This document shows positions 43,477-53,389 of a stretch of DNA of 64,000 bases, piece by piece (within the stretch, counting starts at the first letter, position 1; each line of letters opens with the position of its first letter). A model generated the notes under the pieces. The model saw nothing but the letters and a program-made list of their open reading frames with translations. It searched no databases and had not been told where the DNA came from. The position numbers and the translations under genes were made by a program. Source of the stretch: Trypanosoma brucei gambiense DAL972 (taxonomy: Eukaryota > Euglenozoa > Kinetoplastea > Trypanosomatida > Trypanosomatidae); assembly GCF_000210295.1 (NCBI RefSeq), contig NC_026740.1, positions 1,123,691 through 1,187,690 of the forward strand. The letters are read 5' to 3'.

Positions 43477-46400
43477 ATGGTCGTTCATCTTACCCCACTG
43501 AAACGTCCTCAGTTACTCGACTTGTGTGGGCTTACGGGGTCGGTGTTGCGCGCTGTTGCCGCGTCTGCTCAAATCAACGGGTCGGCGAATTGTCCGCCCA
43601 GCAGTGAAAGTAGCAATGGCAACCATCATCCCCACCCTAACGGACACAGTGGTGATGATGGTATTACTAGTAATAAGGAGCACATTGGTGGTGATCGGAG
43701 CGGAAAACATTCCCGGTGTGAACATCCGCTAATGTGCGGAACGTTTTGTGACGTTTTGGAGGACCCGTACACGAAAGATACATGGAGACTGCACGATAAA
43801 ATGCTGTATTTGGTGTGGTGGTCGCACCGTCCAACTTCTTGTACCAACTGCGGTACGCAAGATGCATGGCTGCCGTCAGAAGATAGTGAGTTGAAATGCT
43901 GGAACTGCGGAACCGGCGCGGGCACTACCGCTGATCATGACATTGTTGAGGAAAGGTTTGATGAGGCGAATATGAGCGAGGAGGAGGAGGGGGGTCCGGA
44001 CCGCAGCATGGTGGAGGGTGAAACAAGTGGTGGTTTTGCCACGGGGGACAACAATGCTGTGGTTGCAACTGGCGGTAGTGCCGTCTCTCTGTACTCATTT
44101 TTCTATGAATGGATATCAGTTTTGCAGTCAACGAAGCAGCTCTCGGGCATACGACTCCCTAAAGGTGAATGTCTTTCGCAGGTATTGCGGGCGGCGTACG
44201 ACCTGGCCATGCTGTTCGTGCTCCCGGGGACGCCCGGGTCGGGAGCAATGGCGATGTGGGGAGGGGCGCTCTTTTTGAGTTTGACCTTGTACCGGTATGC
44301 TGTGCCGTTTCCCCTCTTTCAGTTAGGTGGACAGTTATACGATCTGAGGGAATCCCCAAAAGCTTCTTCTGATAACCGTGAGCGGATTGAGAACTTGCAA
44401 TGGGTTGACGTGGAGTTGCTCTCATCTCTAATCGGGGTTGTGCTTCCCGATTTCTTTGAGTCGTGTAGCGTTGGAGAGCAGTACATGTGTAACGTGATGA
44501 CGGTAACAGCACAGTTCGGCGTTCCTAGCTGTATTTGGCATCCCCGTCGCATTTCGTGGTATCAAGATTCCATCCTGCTGATGAAAAAACGTAGGCGGCT
44601 ACCCACACAAACTCATGGCACGCCATTTCCTAGCGAAATTTCACCTGAACACACGGCGATGATAGCCCTACTTGAGTTGGCTCGATTGTTTGATTCTAAA
44701 CCGTCAAGTGCCAGTGTGTCCGCGCGTGTTGGTAAGTGGTTGGACGAGAATGGGCTGTATCCGCAGCGTACCTCTTATCGATCGAAAGAATGTGGTGATG
44801 AAAACTTGAATGATGACAATCAACAGCCGAATGCAGCAGAAGCAGCGGGTAACGCCTCTATACCTGCAGCCGAAGAGGATACTGCGTGGGCATGTGGCTC
44901 ACTTACTACTACGAGTTCTCCGTTTGCCGGAGCTATGCACCACGTTTTACAATCCCCATGTGCCAATGCACTTCTCTACATGTTCGCTGAGGTGTTTTCA
45001 ATCCCTGCGCTTGAGTTAGCTGATATGGCAAGTAGTAGTGGAATGTACGGAGGCCCTGTGCGCACCTTTGAGGTGCTGCGAGACTCTGCATGCTCGGGGA
45101 ATTATGGCTTAGTGCCTCTGTCACGGAGAATTTCCCCGATAGTTTCCCCTTGGACAAGTGTATATTTTGCCATACACTCCAACGATCGCCTACCATTTCT
45201 TGCAGCACTGCAGCACGTTCGAAGTGCGACATCGCGTGAAAAAGAAATTCACTTTGTCCGACTCATTCAGGCCATTCTGCGCAAACACCAAAGCACGCGG
45301 CGTTATCAATTTAACTATACCATAAATGTGAAGAGTGAGAAGTCAATGTCACAAATCGACGGAACTTATTTTCTTTGCTATGTCGCAGAGCAGTTTGCCG
45401 TCTTCGCGGCCATTGGTTCCGCCCAGAGGACTTTAACCTTTGACAGCACGAACAAAAGCATAACGTTTAACTCCCCTCAACTCCGTGACGTGGAGGTGGA
45501 GCTTATTCCTGAGAAACGAATGTCCTCTAGTGCTAAAAGTGAGAAACCACATGAGGAGGCGTCACAGGCTTCGGTGGGGCAATCGCCGCATTTCCGTGGC
45601 CATCACCATGACAAATTTCAAAACAATCAATATCAATCGCTGCCGGGCGCCGCGCGTCCACAGTCGCAACGGGATGCCCATCGTATCCATATTAAATTCA
45701 GTGGCCCTGTTATAGCGAACGTGGAAAGCAGCAGCGCTAAGTGTGTGATTGATTGCGCGCGGCAAGACTTGGGTTCTGTGCAATGGCAGTCAGTGGTTCG
45801 GCGGCTGGAGCGCTGTGGGCGTATTCGCAGACGCATGAGGGTTCCGATGCTCGCGTCGCGCCTGGACGCGTTAGCTTCCGTCCGGGAGTCGACGGCGATG
45901 ACATCACATCCCATGAACGGTTCTTCCACACTCGGGTGGAGAGATACAGAGAGCCTCTTTGGATCAACACACCACATGTTGTACGTGTCGCAGAAGTACA
46001 CGGCTACAACACTTAGGCGCGAGGTGCAACAGGATGTGTTGTCATTACTGAGACCGTCGCTTGTCTTTGGAATGTCAGAAAGTCGTGTTGTCACAATGTA
46101 TGCTGCCCTCATCGCTTTGTTGGAAATCACTGACAGACAACTGGGATCTCAGGCTCGTACGTCACCGCGTGTGCCTGGAGGACCGCCAGCGCGCACGTGG
46201 TTAGATGAATTACTGAGCAAGGAAGAGTGGAACTTTGATGACAGGCCTACGCAGAAAACGTTAAATGATACGCCTTCGCCGCCATATCCCAGCCGAGATA
46301 CCAACGGAGGAGGGGACGCGATGGTGCTCCCTGCTTCAACAGCAGCCGTCCAGAGGGAACAACAGGACGCAAAGCACCGTAACTCTTCTGACGGACAACA

Positions 46401-47232
46401 AAGGTGTCCAAACGGTTCGCGCCATTCGACGCAATGCAACGCAACTACAGAAGCCTTTCCAAGCTATGAGGAGGTATTAATGGGACGTGTCAAAATGATC
46501 ACTAACGGTGCTGGAGGTCGAAACTCGGGGACGCGGTTCCTGCGGTTTACGAAGTCTCAGAAGCAGCGACGACCCTGCACTGAGGGTAGCGCGGGTGGTG
46601 TTAGCGTTGATAATCCTTCAGCATCAGCTGTTGACGACCCGTCAAATCTCAATTTCACTTCGTTTAACCTGTTTAAAGCGGAGATATGTAGGAGACGGCT
46701 CTACCGACTTCTCTGTTTTATTGACGAGTACAAAAGGAAAGGACATGCGGAACTCAAGCGGCCACCGCACGAAATACGAGCAGACACGCACATGGCAGTG
46801 AAAGCAGAGGATCATAAGACTTTCAAGAGAGAGGATTCACCTCCGCTATATTCCGCGCAGACTCCTAACGTGTGCGCTAATCGCTCTCCAAGGCACAGTT
46901 TTACATCTGCTCGCAAAAGTAACACTCCATTACTGGGGCCTCAGTCAAATAAAACGACCCCAACAACACCTCCACGACACGCGATATCTCCCATTGTGGA
47001 GCCAATAAAACTACCACCTCAGGCAGAACAATCCGTGTGGGGTTGTCGCAGCTCCGGATCTTCCGGTCACCGCAACGGTGATAACACAAACCATACCCAC
47101 AATCGCATTTATCACACTGGTGTGGGTGACAGGCCACCCCAATCCCGCGCCTCCAGCAACGACGGAGGTTCAACTGAAAACAGGAAACCTATGGGTGAGT
47201 GGTCTTCTAAGAAATTTCGGCGGACGAAATGA
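43477..47232 (+). CDS. Large unknown protein with N-terminal CxxC zinc motif
   Basis: 1251 residues, family not recognised. Near the N-terminus, after a His/Asn/Gly-rich stretch, come CEHPLMCGTFC (about residues 81-91) and then CTNCGTQ ... CWNCGTG (CxxC-21-CxxC, about 121-149), a likely zinc ribbon. A region of alternating helices and strands follows (about 200-640), including SLYSFFYEWISVLQSTKQLS, QVLRAAYDLAMLFVLPG and FHALN-free hydrophobic helices that look globular rather than membranous. A second structured block lies at 700-930. The last 300 residues are Ser/Pro/Asn/Arg-rich and disordered, ending in a basic SSKKFRRTK that could act as a nuclear signal. A DNA- or RNA-associated role is possible but unproven. 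Start is the first ATG after the AG at 43474-43475. Confidence 0.85.
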   Translation: MVVHLTPLKRPQLLDLCGLTGSVLRAVAASAQINGSANCPPSSESSNGNHHPHPNGHSGDDGITSNKEHIGGDRSGKHSRCEHPLMCGTFCDVLEDPYTKDTWRLHDKMLYLVWWSHRPTSCTNCGTQDAWLPSEDSELKCWNCGTGAGTTADHDIVEERFDEANMSEEEEGGPDRSMVEGETSGGFATGDNNAVVATGGSAVSLYSFFYEWISVLQSTKQLSGIRLPKGECLSQVLRAAYDLAMLFVLPGTPGSGAMAMWGGALFLSLTLYRYAVPFPLFQLGGQLYDLRESPKASSDNRERIENLQWVDVELLSSLIGVVLPDFFESCSVGEQYMCNVMTVTAQFGVPSCIWHPRRISWYQDSILLMKKRRRLPTQTHGTPFPSEISPEHTAMIALLELARLFDSKPSSASVSARVGKWLDENGLYPQRTSYRSKECGDENLNDDNQQPNAAEAAGNASIPAAEEDTAWACGSLTTTSSPFAGAMHHVLQSPCANALLYMFAEVFSIPALELADMASSSGMYGGPVRTFEVLRDSACSGNYGLVPLSRRISPIVSPWTSVYFAIHSNDRLPFLAALQHVRSATSREKEIHFVRLIQAILRKHQSTRRYQFNYTINVKSEKSMSQIDGTYFLCYVAEQFAVFAAIGSAQRTLTFDSTNKSITFNSPQLRDVEVELIPEKRMSSSAKSEKPHEEASQASVGQSPHFRGHHHDKFQNNQYQSLPGAARPQSQRDAHRIHIKFSGPVIANVESSSAKCVIDCARQDLGSVQWQSVVRRLERCGRIRRRMRVPMLASRLDALASVRESTAMTSHPMNGSSTLGWRDTESLFGSTHHMLYVSQKYTATTLRREVQQDVLSLLRPSLVFGMSESRVVTMYAALIALLEITDRQLGSQARTSPRVPGGPPARTWLDELLSKEEWNFDDRPTQKTLNDTPSPPYPSRDTNGGGDAMVLPASTAAVQREQQDAKHRNSSDGQQRCPNGSRHSTQCNATTEAFPSYEEVLMGRVKMITNGAGGRNSGTRFLRFTKSQKQRRPCTEGSAGGVSVDNPSASAVDDPSNLNFTSFNLFKAEICRRRLYRLLCFIDEYKRKGHAELKRPPHEIRADTHMAVKAEDHKTFKREDSPPLYSAQTPNVCANRSPRHSFTSARKSNTPLLGPQSNKTTPTTPPRHAISPIVEPIKLPPQAEQSVWGCRSSGSSGHRNGDNTNHTHNRIYHTGVGDRPPQSRASSNDGGSTENRKPMGEWSSKKFRRTK

Positions 47233-48180
47233 GGAGGTGGTGAGCGATGTTGAATCGAGGGTTATCAAGTAGAAAAAGGGTAACAACAACGAGGTGTGGT
47301 GTGCCCACGTGTACGGGAGTGCTGGAAGAAGTAGTCTGTCCCCCAACGGGTAAAACAGCCTCTTCCCTGGCTTTTACTGGATTCGTTTCCCTCCCTTCCA
47401 ATGCATATGCATTGGTACGCAAAATTTAAAGGGTGGAGGAGGGGAGGGAAAATATGTACTTGATTTTTTAGGGCACCGCCTGGACAAGAAGGCACGCGGT
47501 TGGGGGTGAAGCATTCGCGTAATTAAGTGCTTTGCGTTTCTTGTTTGTATGATGGCTTGATTTCTGCAGTGTGTCGCACCCCTCCCTTTTCACCATATTT
47601 CAATGAAAAAATGGGGTGCGAGTTTTGTGATGAATCTCGTGTACGACCGTATAAGTATAAGTTTCCTTCCACATGCTTTATCTGCACACAATACTGAGTT
47701 TGTTGTTTATGTTCTTAAAGTACGTTCATTCTTTTGCTTGTACAGGTAATCACATCATGTCTGTTACCTCTGCTTGTGCACTTACTTTCGATAACTCCAC
47801 GCTCGGTTTCAGTATTGAATGATGTTTTTTTCTTTTTTTTTTCCCCTTCTCTCGCTATTTCGTGTCAATGTTACCTATCTCGCTAGGCTCTTTAACCGAG
47901 ACGCGTCACCGGCTCATTTTCGCAGCAGACAAAAAATTTGTTGACGAACCCTAGCGGAGGAGGGTGAAGATCAGCTCACAAAAGAAAACAAAGGAAGAGT
48001 AAGTAGCAACAAAGGAGAAAGGCGGGTGCAGGGAGGTAAAAAAACTGAAACCGTCCAATAAAGACAGATAAATTTTAAGGAAGCATACAGGCAACAACAT
48101 ACATTCTCCCCTAAGAAAAATTTAGGTGTTTTTTGTTGTTTTTTATTTTTTTCCTTCTATTGTTAAGTGATTTGCCGAAG
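47233..48180. other. Spacer upstream of ELO3; contains an 18-bp palindrome
   Basis: No gene supported. It includes the perfect palindrome at 47398-47415 and a T-rich tract at about 48128-48163. AG dinucleotides at 48166-48167 and 48179-48180 follow this tract, so ELO3 probably has a very short 5' UTR or uses the earlier T-rich tract near 47822-47850. Confidence 0.5.
47398..47415. repeat. Perfect 18-bp palindrome
   Basis: CCAATGCATATGCATTGG equals its own reverse complement. It lies 166 bp downstream of the 1251-residue gene. Confidence 0.9.
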
Positions 48181-49086
48181 ATGTTGATGAACTTCGGGGG
48201 CTCCTACGATGCCTACATAAATAACTTCCAAGGTACCTTTCTTGCGGAGTGGATGTTGGATCATCCATCGGTTCCTTACATCGCAGGCGTCATGTATCTT
48301 ATTCTTGTACTCTACGTACCGAAAAGCATTATGGCGAGTCAACCGCCCCTCAATCTTAGGGCCGCCAACATCGTGTGGAATCTGTTTCTGACATTATTTT
48401 CAATGTGCGGCGCGTATTACACCGTTCCGTACCTCGTGAAAGCGTTCATGAATCCTGAAATTGTCATGGTAGCCTCGGGGATAAAATTAGACGCAAACAC
48501 CTCACCAATAATCACACATAGTGGTTTCTATACCACCACGTGCGCTTTGGCTGATAGCTTTTACTTCAACGGTGATGTGGGTTTCTGGGTTGCACTTTTT
48601 GCCCTGTCGAAGATCCCTGAAATGATTGACACGACCTTTCTTGTCTTCCAAAAGAAGCCGGTTATTTTTCTACACTGGTACCATCACCTCACTGTGATGC
48701 TTTTCTGTTGGTTTGCCTACGTGCAGAAAATTTCAAGCGGTCTGTGGTTTGCCTCCATGAACTATTCTGTCCACTCCATCATGTACTTGTACTACTTTGT
48801 ATGTGCCTGCGGTCACCGTCGCCTCGTCCGTCCATTCGCTCCGATAATTACATTTGTGCAAATATTTCAGATGGTGGTGGGTACGATTGTTGTGTGTTAC
48901 ACGTACACTGTAAAGCATGTGTTGGGAAGGAGCTGCACAGTAACAGACTTCTCTCTTCATACTGGTTTGGTAATGTATGTGAGTTACCTGCTTCTTTTTT
49001 CGCAGCTCTTCTACCGCAGCTATCTCAGTCCGAGGGATAAGGCCAGTATTCCACACGTAGCAGCGGAAATGAAGAAAAAAGAGTAA
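48181..49086 (+). CDS. ELO3: Fatty-acid elongase ELO3 (beta-ketoacyl-CoA synthase)
   Basis: 301 residues from the ATG at 48181 (Met at 48187 is an alternative; the frame further upstream starts only at TTG). A multipass ER membrane ELO protein: LSKIPEMIDTTFLVFQKKP, HWYHH (catalytic His box HxxHH, about residue 165), MNYSVHSIMYLYYF and a final membrane segment. The tail ends KKKE, a dilysine ER-retrieval signal. T. brucei makes most fatty acids with microsomal elongases instead of a type I synthase; published work assigns ELO1 C4 to C10, ELO2 C10 to C14 and ELO3 C14 to C18. Identity as ELO3 rests on its place in the tandem trio and recalled gene order. It condenses malonyl-CoA with acyl-CoA, working with ketoacyl-CoA reductase, dehydratase and enoyl-CoA reductase encoded elsewhere. 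Confidence 0.9.
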   Translation: MLMNFGGSYDAYINNFQGTFLAEWMLDHPSVPYIAGVMYLILVLYVPKSIMASQPPLNLRAANIVWNLFLTLFSMCGAYYTVPYLVKAFMNPEIVMVASGIKLDANTSPIITHSGFYTTTCALADSFYFNGDVGFWVALFALSKIPEMIDTTFLVFQKKPVIFLHWYHHLTVMLFCWFAYVQKISSGLWFASMNYSVHSIMYLYYFVCACGHRRLVRPFAPIITFVQIFQMVVGTIVVCYTYTVKHVLGRSCTVTDFSLHTGLVMYVSYLLLFSQLFYRSYLSPRDKASIPHVAAEMKKKE

Positions 49087-49481
49087 ATGAAAGAATGGGG
49101 AGTTTAGTGGAGGATGGGGAAGAGCACGCACGCGTGTCTGCTCACGTGCTTATGTGTTTTGACAATGTTGAAGGTAAAAAGAAAAAAAGGAAAATGAGAA
49201 GAGTGATGGGTGGTGTTCGTCGCAGGCATGATCTGTGGCGTGTCCCTGCACTTGGTTCGATTTCTTGCATTGGTTTCATTTCCTTTTCTCTTTTTTTGTT
49301 CATAAAAAAATGCACACGCACGCAGTCGCACGCTCAGCTGTTCGCTTCGGTTGCTTGCTACTCCCCTACCATATTGTTTTTTTTGTGTGTATTTTGCAGT
49401 TGTAACTTCCACCTTCCCTTACTTTCACTTTAGGATGAACCAAAAAATAAAGGAAACGAAAATAAAAACGAAAAAAGGAAC

Positions 49482-49507
49482 ATATATATATATATATATA
49501 TATATAT
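49482..49507. repeat. AT dinucleotide repeat, 26 bp
   Basis: Thirteen AT units in the ELO3-ELO2 spacer. Confidence 0.95.
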
Positions 49508-49858
49508 GCTAAATGTCATACGAGTTATTTAGCGCATACACACAAAGAGGTGTGTGTGTGTATTGGTAGGGCAATAATGCATCACCGTATCCCTCAAGCA
49601 ATTCTACTCTGTTGACTCCATTCCTCCTCTCCTATCTTTTTTTTTACCCTTGTTTATTTTTCTCTTTTGAGGGACCGAACAAAAAAATATACGACAGTCA
49701 TTTCTGAATAAGCAGCATTGTGGCAACGTATATTTTTTGTGTTCTTTTTTGTCCCCTTTAGCTCCCCTATTTTTCCACAGGGACACTTTGTTTCCTTCCT
49801 CCTTCGCACATACGGTAAACATACATACATACATACACATGTACACACAAACACATAT

Positions 49859-49880
49859 TATATATATATATATATATATA
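49859..49880. repeat. AT dinucleotide repeat, 22 bp
   Basis: Eleven TA units in the ELO3-ELO2 spacer, preceded by an ATAC repeat. Confidence 0.95.
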
Positions 49881-50293
49881 ATATGAGTGTGTGCCGTTGT
49901 GCGTGTGAAGGTTCGCTCACAGATATCCCTCAAACGTTAAACTCCCGTATTAAACGGTGGAAGAAAACAATATAAAAAAAGGGAAGGGAGTCCAACCGCG
50001 TAATATTGGGCGTAATAAATGTAGTGTGGCCAATCTTTCGTTTGTTTCAGTTCTTGTCACAAAATTAGTCTCTCTCCTTTCTTCTTCCTTCTTCACCTAC
50101 TCTTGCGGATATATACATGTGCGTACAAATGCACGCGGGTATATATGAATATTTGTTTGAGTCGTTCTCGTATTGAAAAGGTTACGACAGCAAACGATAC
50201 TTTTTAACAGAAAATAAATACGCTGAACGACTCGATTTGTTAGTGAGGGTTGAGTGCATACAAATATACAAAAGTAGGTAAAAATATATTTAA

Positions 50294-50315
50294 ATATATA
50301 TATATATATATATAT
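50294..50315. repeat. AT dinucleotide repeat, 22 bp
   Basis: Eleven AT units about 80 bp before the ELO2 start codon. Confidence 0.95.
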
Positions 50316-50396
50316 CAACTCACAGAGCCTTTCTGGTGAGAAGGAAGCGTATTCGGTTGACAGAAATTAAACGAATAGTGGCGTAAGTGCGACGAG

Positions 50397-51212
50397 ATGT
50401 TTCCATACGTCACAGACTATAGCGGTTTTGCCATCAGGAAATGGATGATTGATAATGTGGATGTTGCCGGCTTCCTTTGCCTCTTGTATCTTGGGCTTGT
50501 GTGGAAGGGACCAGGCGTCGTGAAGAGCCTCAGAGAAAAGAATTTAATCAATGCAACACTTCTTCAGGGCGTTTTTATTATGTGGAATCTCTTTTTGTCC
50601 ACCTTTTCCGTCATCGGAATGATCGTCGTTGTTCCCGCCGCTATTGCACACATCAGCAACAAGGGACTTGTTCCCGCTCTTTGCGAGAGGGATGTAAACA
50701 TGATTTACGACTCTCCCGTTGGTTTCTGGGTTGGTGTGTTTGCGTTGTCAAAAATACCGGAATTGTTTGACACGGTTCTTCTTGTTTTGCAGGGGAAACA
50801 ACCTCCGTTCCTTCATTGGTATCACCACACCACCGTGTTAATCTTCTCTTGGCAAAGCTACTGCGAGGGAAGTAGTACCATATTTGTCTTTGTTGCCATG
50901 AACCTGACGGTACATGCCGTCATGTACTTTTACTTCGCCATGTGTGCCAGTGGACTCAAGGCGATTATGCGAACCATTGCTCCGGTTATTACAATTATGC
51001 AAATTTTGCAGATGATAGTTGGCAGCGCTGTAACAATGTACTCCGCGTATGTACTTTACAATCCTCAACCTGATGGGCCACAGACTTGCAATGTGACAAA
51101 AGCAAGCGCTCGGATGGGAGTGGTGATGTATTTGAGTTATTTGTACCTCTTCGCTGCGCTGTTTGTTGAGTCATACCTGAAACCAAAAAAGAGGACCGAA
51201 AAGTCGAAATGA
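50397..51212 (+). CDS. ELO2: Fatty-acid elongase ELO2 (beta-ketoacyl-CoA synthase)
   Basis: 271 residues, middle gene of the elongase trio. Motifs: WNLFLSTFSVIGM (membrane segment), FALSKIPELFDTVLLVLQGK (KxPExxDT), FLHWYHH (catalytic HxxHH, about residue 141-147), MNLTVHAVMYFYFAM, and MGVVMYLSYLYLFAALFVES before a basic tail (KPKKRTEKSK). It acts in the ER membrane on medium-chain acyl-CoA; the T. brucei enzyme of this name is reported to take C10 to C14, supplying myristate for GPI anchors. It is closer in sequence and length to ELO1 than to ELO3 (shared FLHWYHH, VYLSYLYLF-like end and N-terminal WMI.NVDV). No classical KKxx signal at the end. Confidence 0.9.
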   Translation: MFPYVTDYSGFAIRKWMIDNVDVAGFLCLLYLGLVWKGPGVVKSLREKNLINATLLQGVFIMWNLFLSTFSVIGMIVVVPAAIAHISNKGLVPALCERDVNMIYDSPVGFWVGVFALSKIPELFDTVLLVLQGKQPPFLHWYHHTTVLIFSWQSYCEGSSTIFVFVAMNLTVHAVMYFYFAMCASGLKAIMRTIAPVITIMQILQMIVGSAVTMYSAYVLYNPQPDGPQTCNVTKASARMGVVMYLSYLYLFAALFVESYLKPKKRTEKSK

Positions 51213-51912
51213 AGTACGGGACGGTAAAGAAAACAACAACGGGGTAATTTTTTTTGTTTTTTCTTGTTTGTTTGTTGTAGAAACGTGGGTAACCGGGGAG
51301 GGGGGGATGAGGGGGGAGAAACGCCACTGGCACGGGACTAATGAACTAACGCCTTTTTATTTATTTATTACCCTCTTCCTTTTTGTTTTTGGGAATGGAG
51401 GGGAAGAAGAAAACCATAACGCGATGCGTCGCAGCGTTTCGGTATGCGAGGAAGAGAGAGGGGAAAAACAAAAAGGAGCAGACAATTTTGAATAGCAGGG
51501 ATGAGGGAAGAAAAAACAGTTTGGCACGTTCGACTGTTTTAATACTCGCTATTGAAACGAAAAAAAAAAAAAAGAAAAGAAAAGACAAACAAGCGCGCAA
51601 GTAAAATTAAGACCCAAACTGAGCAGGACGGAGCAAAATTTTCCAAAACAAAAAATTACCTTGTGAGGAATCACAACTGATATGCGAGCAATCGGAAGGG
51701 AAAAGCAAAAGGAAAATTTGTGCGTGAAGGAGGGCATAACAATGAAGTAAATGCCAAGAAAGAAAGGAAAAGGAAAAAGAACAAAGTAGATACATACAAT
51801 ACAATACAAAAAAAAAAGTAGGAAAACAGATGGCTTGAATGTATTATTTCTTCTGATGCGTTATTTTCCCCCTCTCCATGGTCCCCGTTTATGTCCTCTC
51901 AACTTACCGCTA

Positions 51913-51947
51913 CCACGAGCCCAATAATTTATAAACAAAGCTCGTGG
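51913..51947. repeat. Inverted repeat, 8-bp arms, 19-nt loop
   Basis: CCACGAGC at 51913-51920 pairs with GCTCGTGG at 51940-51947; the loop is AT-rich. It could form a stem-loop in the ELO2 3' UTR. Confidence 0.7.
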
Positions 51948-52379
51948 CATATGTGTATGTGTATGTGTATATGTGCGTATGTATGTATGCATGCATAATT
52001 ATTTTTGCATTCATATGGACGCATATAAACGCATATACACATGTTTCTTTTTTTTTTTGTTTCGCCTTCTAAATCCCCCCCCAAAGTGGGGAGAGTAGTG
52101 GTTTTATTTCGTTTCGTTTTAGTTTTTTATCATTTTTTTTAAATATAATAATTTCATATTTATCTCGTAATTATTTTATTTTTCGTAGTTGTTCCGTTTG
52201 TTTCCTCATTTATTCACAACCAATCACTCTCTTCGTCATATTTTTGGTTGCTTTTGACGGCTACTTTACTATAATCATTATTATTATTATCATTATTGTT
52301 CCTTCTTTTTCTTTTTTGTGTTATTATTTCAAAAAAATTGTAATAAAATAAACATTCACGCTACTTCGTGGTTGTTCAC

Positions 52380-52399
52380 TCATGAGAATGTTCTCATGA
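52380..52399. repeat. Inverted repeat, 9-bp arms, 2-nt spacer
   Basis: TCATGAGAA at 52380-52388 is followed after TG by its reverse complement TTCTCATGA at 52391-52399. Confidence 0.8.
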
Positions 52400-53389
52400 A
52401 TATCGCAGCGGATTTGTTTGTCTATTAATTTTTTTTTTCACCTTTTTAATTTCTCTCCTCATTTCTCTCTACACTCAATCACCTTATATTCCACTACTTT
52501 AGCCGTTTAGTGAAATCATATGACTAAATAAGCGCATTGACGTGAGCGTGAGCTGAAAGTGCTTTGTATATATAAAAAAAAAAGAAGAAAAAAAGGCGCG
52601 GTTTTAAAAAAAAAAATAGATAAATAAAATAATTCATCTGTCGATGAGAAATGGGAAATGTTTTCTGCCGTGGGGAGCTGATGCCGACGCCAATGGAAAA
52701 CAGCCGGTTGACTCCGTCTAAACACTTAATCGTGGTTATTTTTATTATTTTTTTTGTAACTTTAATTGCAACTTGAGGCTGTTGGAGTTACTGGTGCATA
52801 ATGAAGTGATACACGAAGGAGAGACGGATTACATTCTTCTTATCTGTAATGTCTTATGGGTGGTTTTGGGGGGGGAGAGGGATAATACTGTAAAAGGAAA
52901 GCATAGGTGACGCACATTTTTGCGCCGTTGGTGTTGTTGTTCTTGTTGAGTGTAAAAGTAAAATTATTTTCCAGAAATGGGGTGCTGCTGTGGGTTGTCG
53001 TGACAAACACTTCCTAACTTAATTATGATAATGCCAAACACTAGCAGGGATTGTGGAAGTTACAATCGGAAGGCCGATTCGTGTTCAACTCGACGAATAT
53101 TATGTAAATGTGTTGTTCACCGTGTTTAACCTTCTTCGTTTCTCCCTTCAGTACACTCATTTGTTGTTTTCTGTGTCCGTTTTTTTTTCCTGTTTTGTTT
53201 GCCTCCTTCAACCTGGACGTGTGCGCGCCCACTCACATACACGATACTGAAGAAAAGGCATACAAAAGGAGTAAAAAAAAATAAATAAAAGAAGTAAGGG
53301 AAAGTAAAGGAAAAAAAAAGAGGTAGCGTGTGCATAGAGTTCGACTGCGTCAAGAAAACCGGAATATAATACATCCTTAAGCACGACAA

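Larger units (their letters stand above)
49087..50396. other. ELO3-ELO2 spacer with three AT repeats
   Basis: No gene supported. AT repeats lie at 49482-49507, 49859-49880 and 50294-50315, with an ATAC repeat near 49821-49838. T/C-rich stretches at 49630-49670 and 50060-50097 could serve as polypyrimidine tracts for ELO2. Confidence 0.55.
51213..53389. other. 2.2-kb ELO2-ELO1 spacer with potential hairpins
   Basis: No gene supported. It contains two inverted repeats (51913-51947 and 52380-52399), A-rich sequence at 51555-51820, T-rich sequence at 52040-52330 and a pyrimidine tract at about 53130-53215 that precedes ELO1. It is the longest spacer among the elongases and includes the ELO2 3' UTR. 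Confidence 0.55.
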
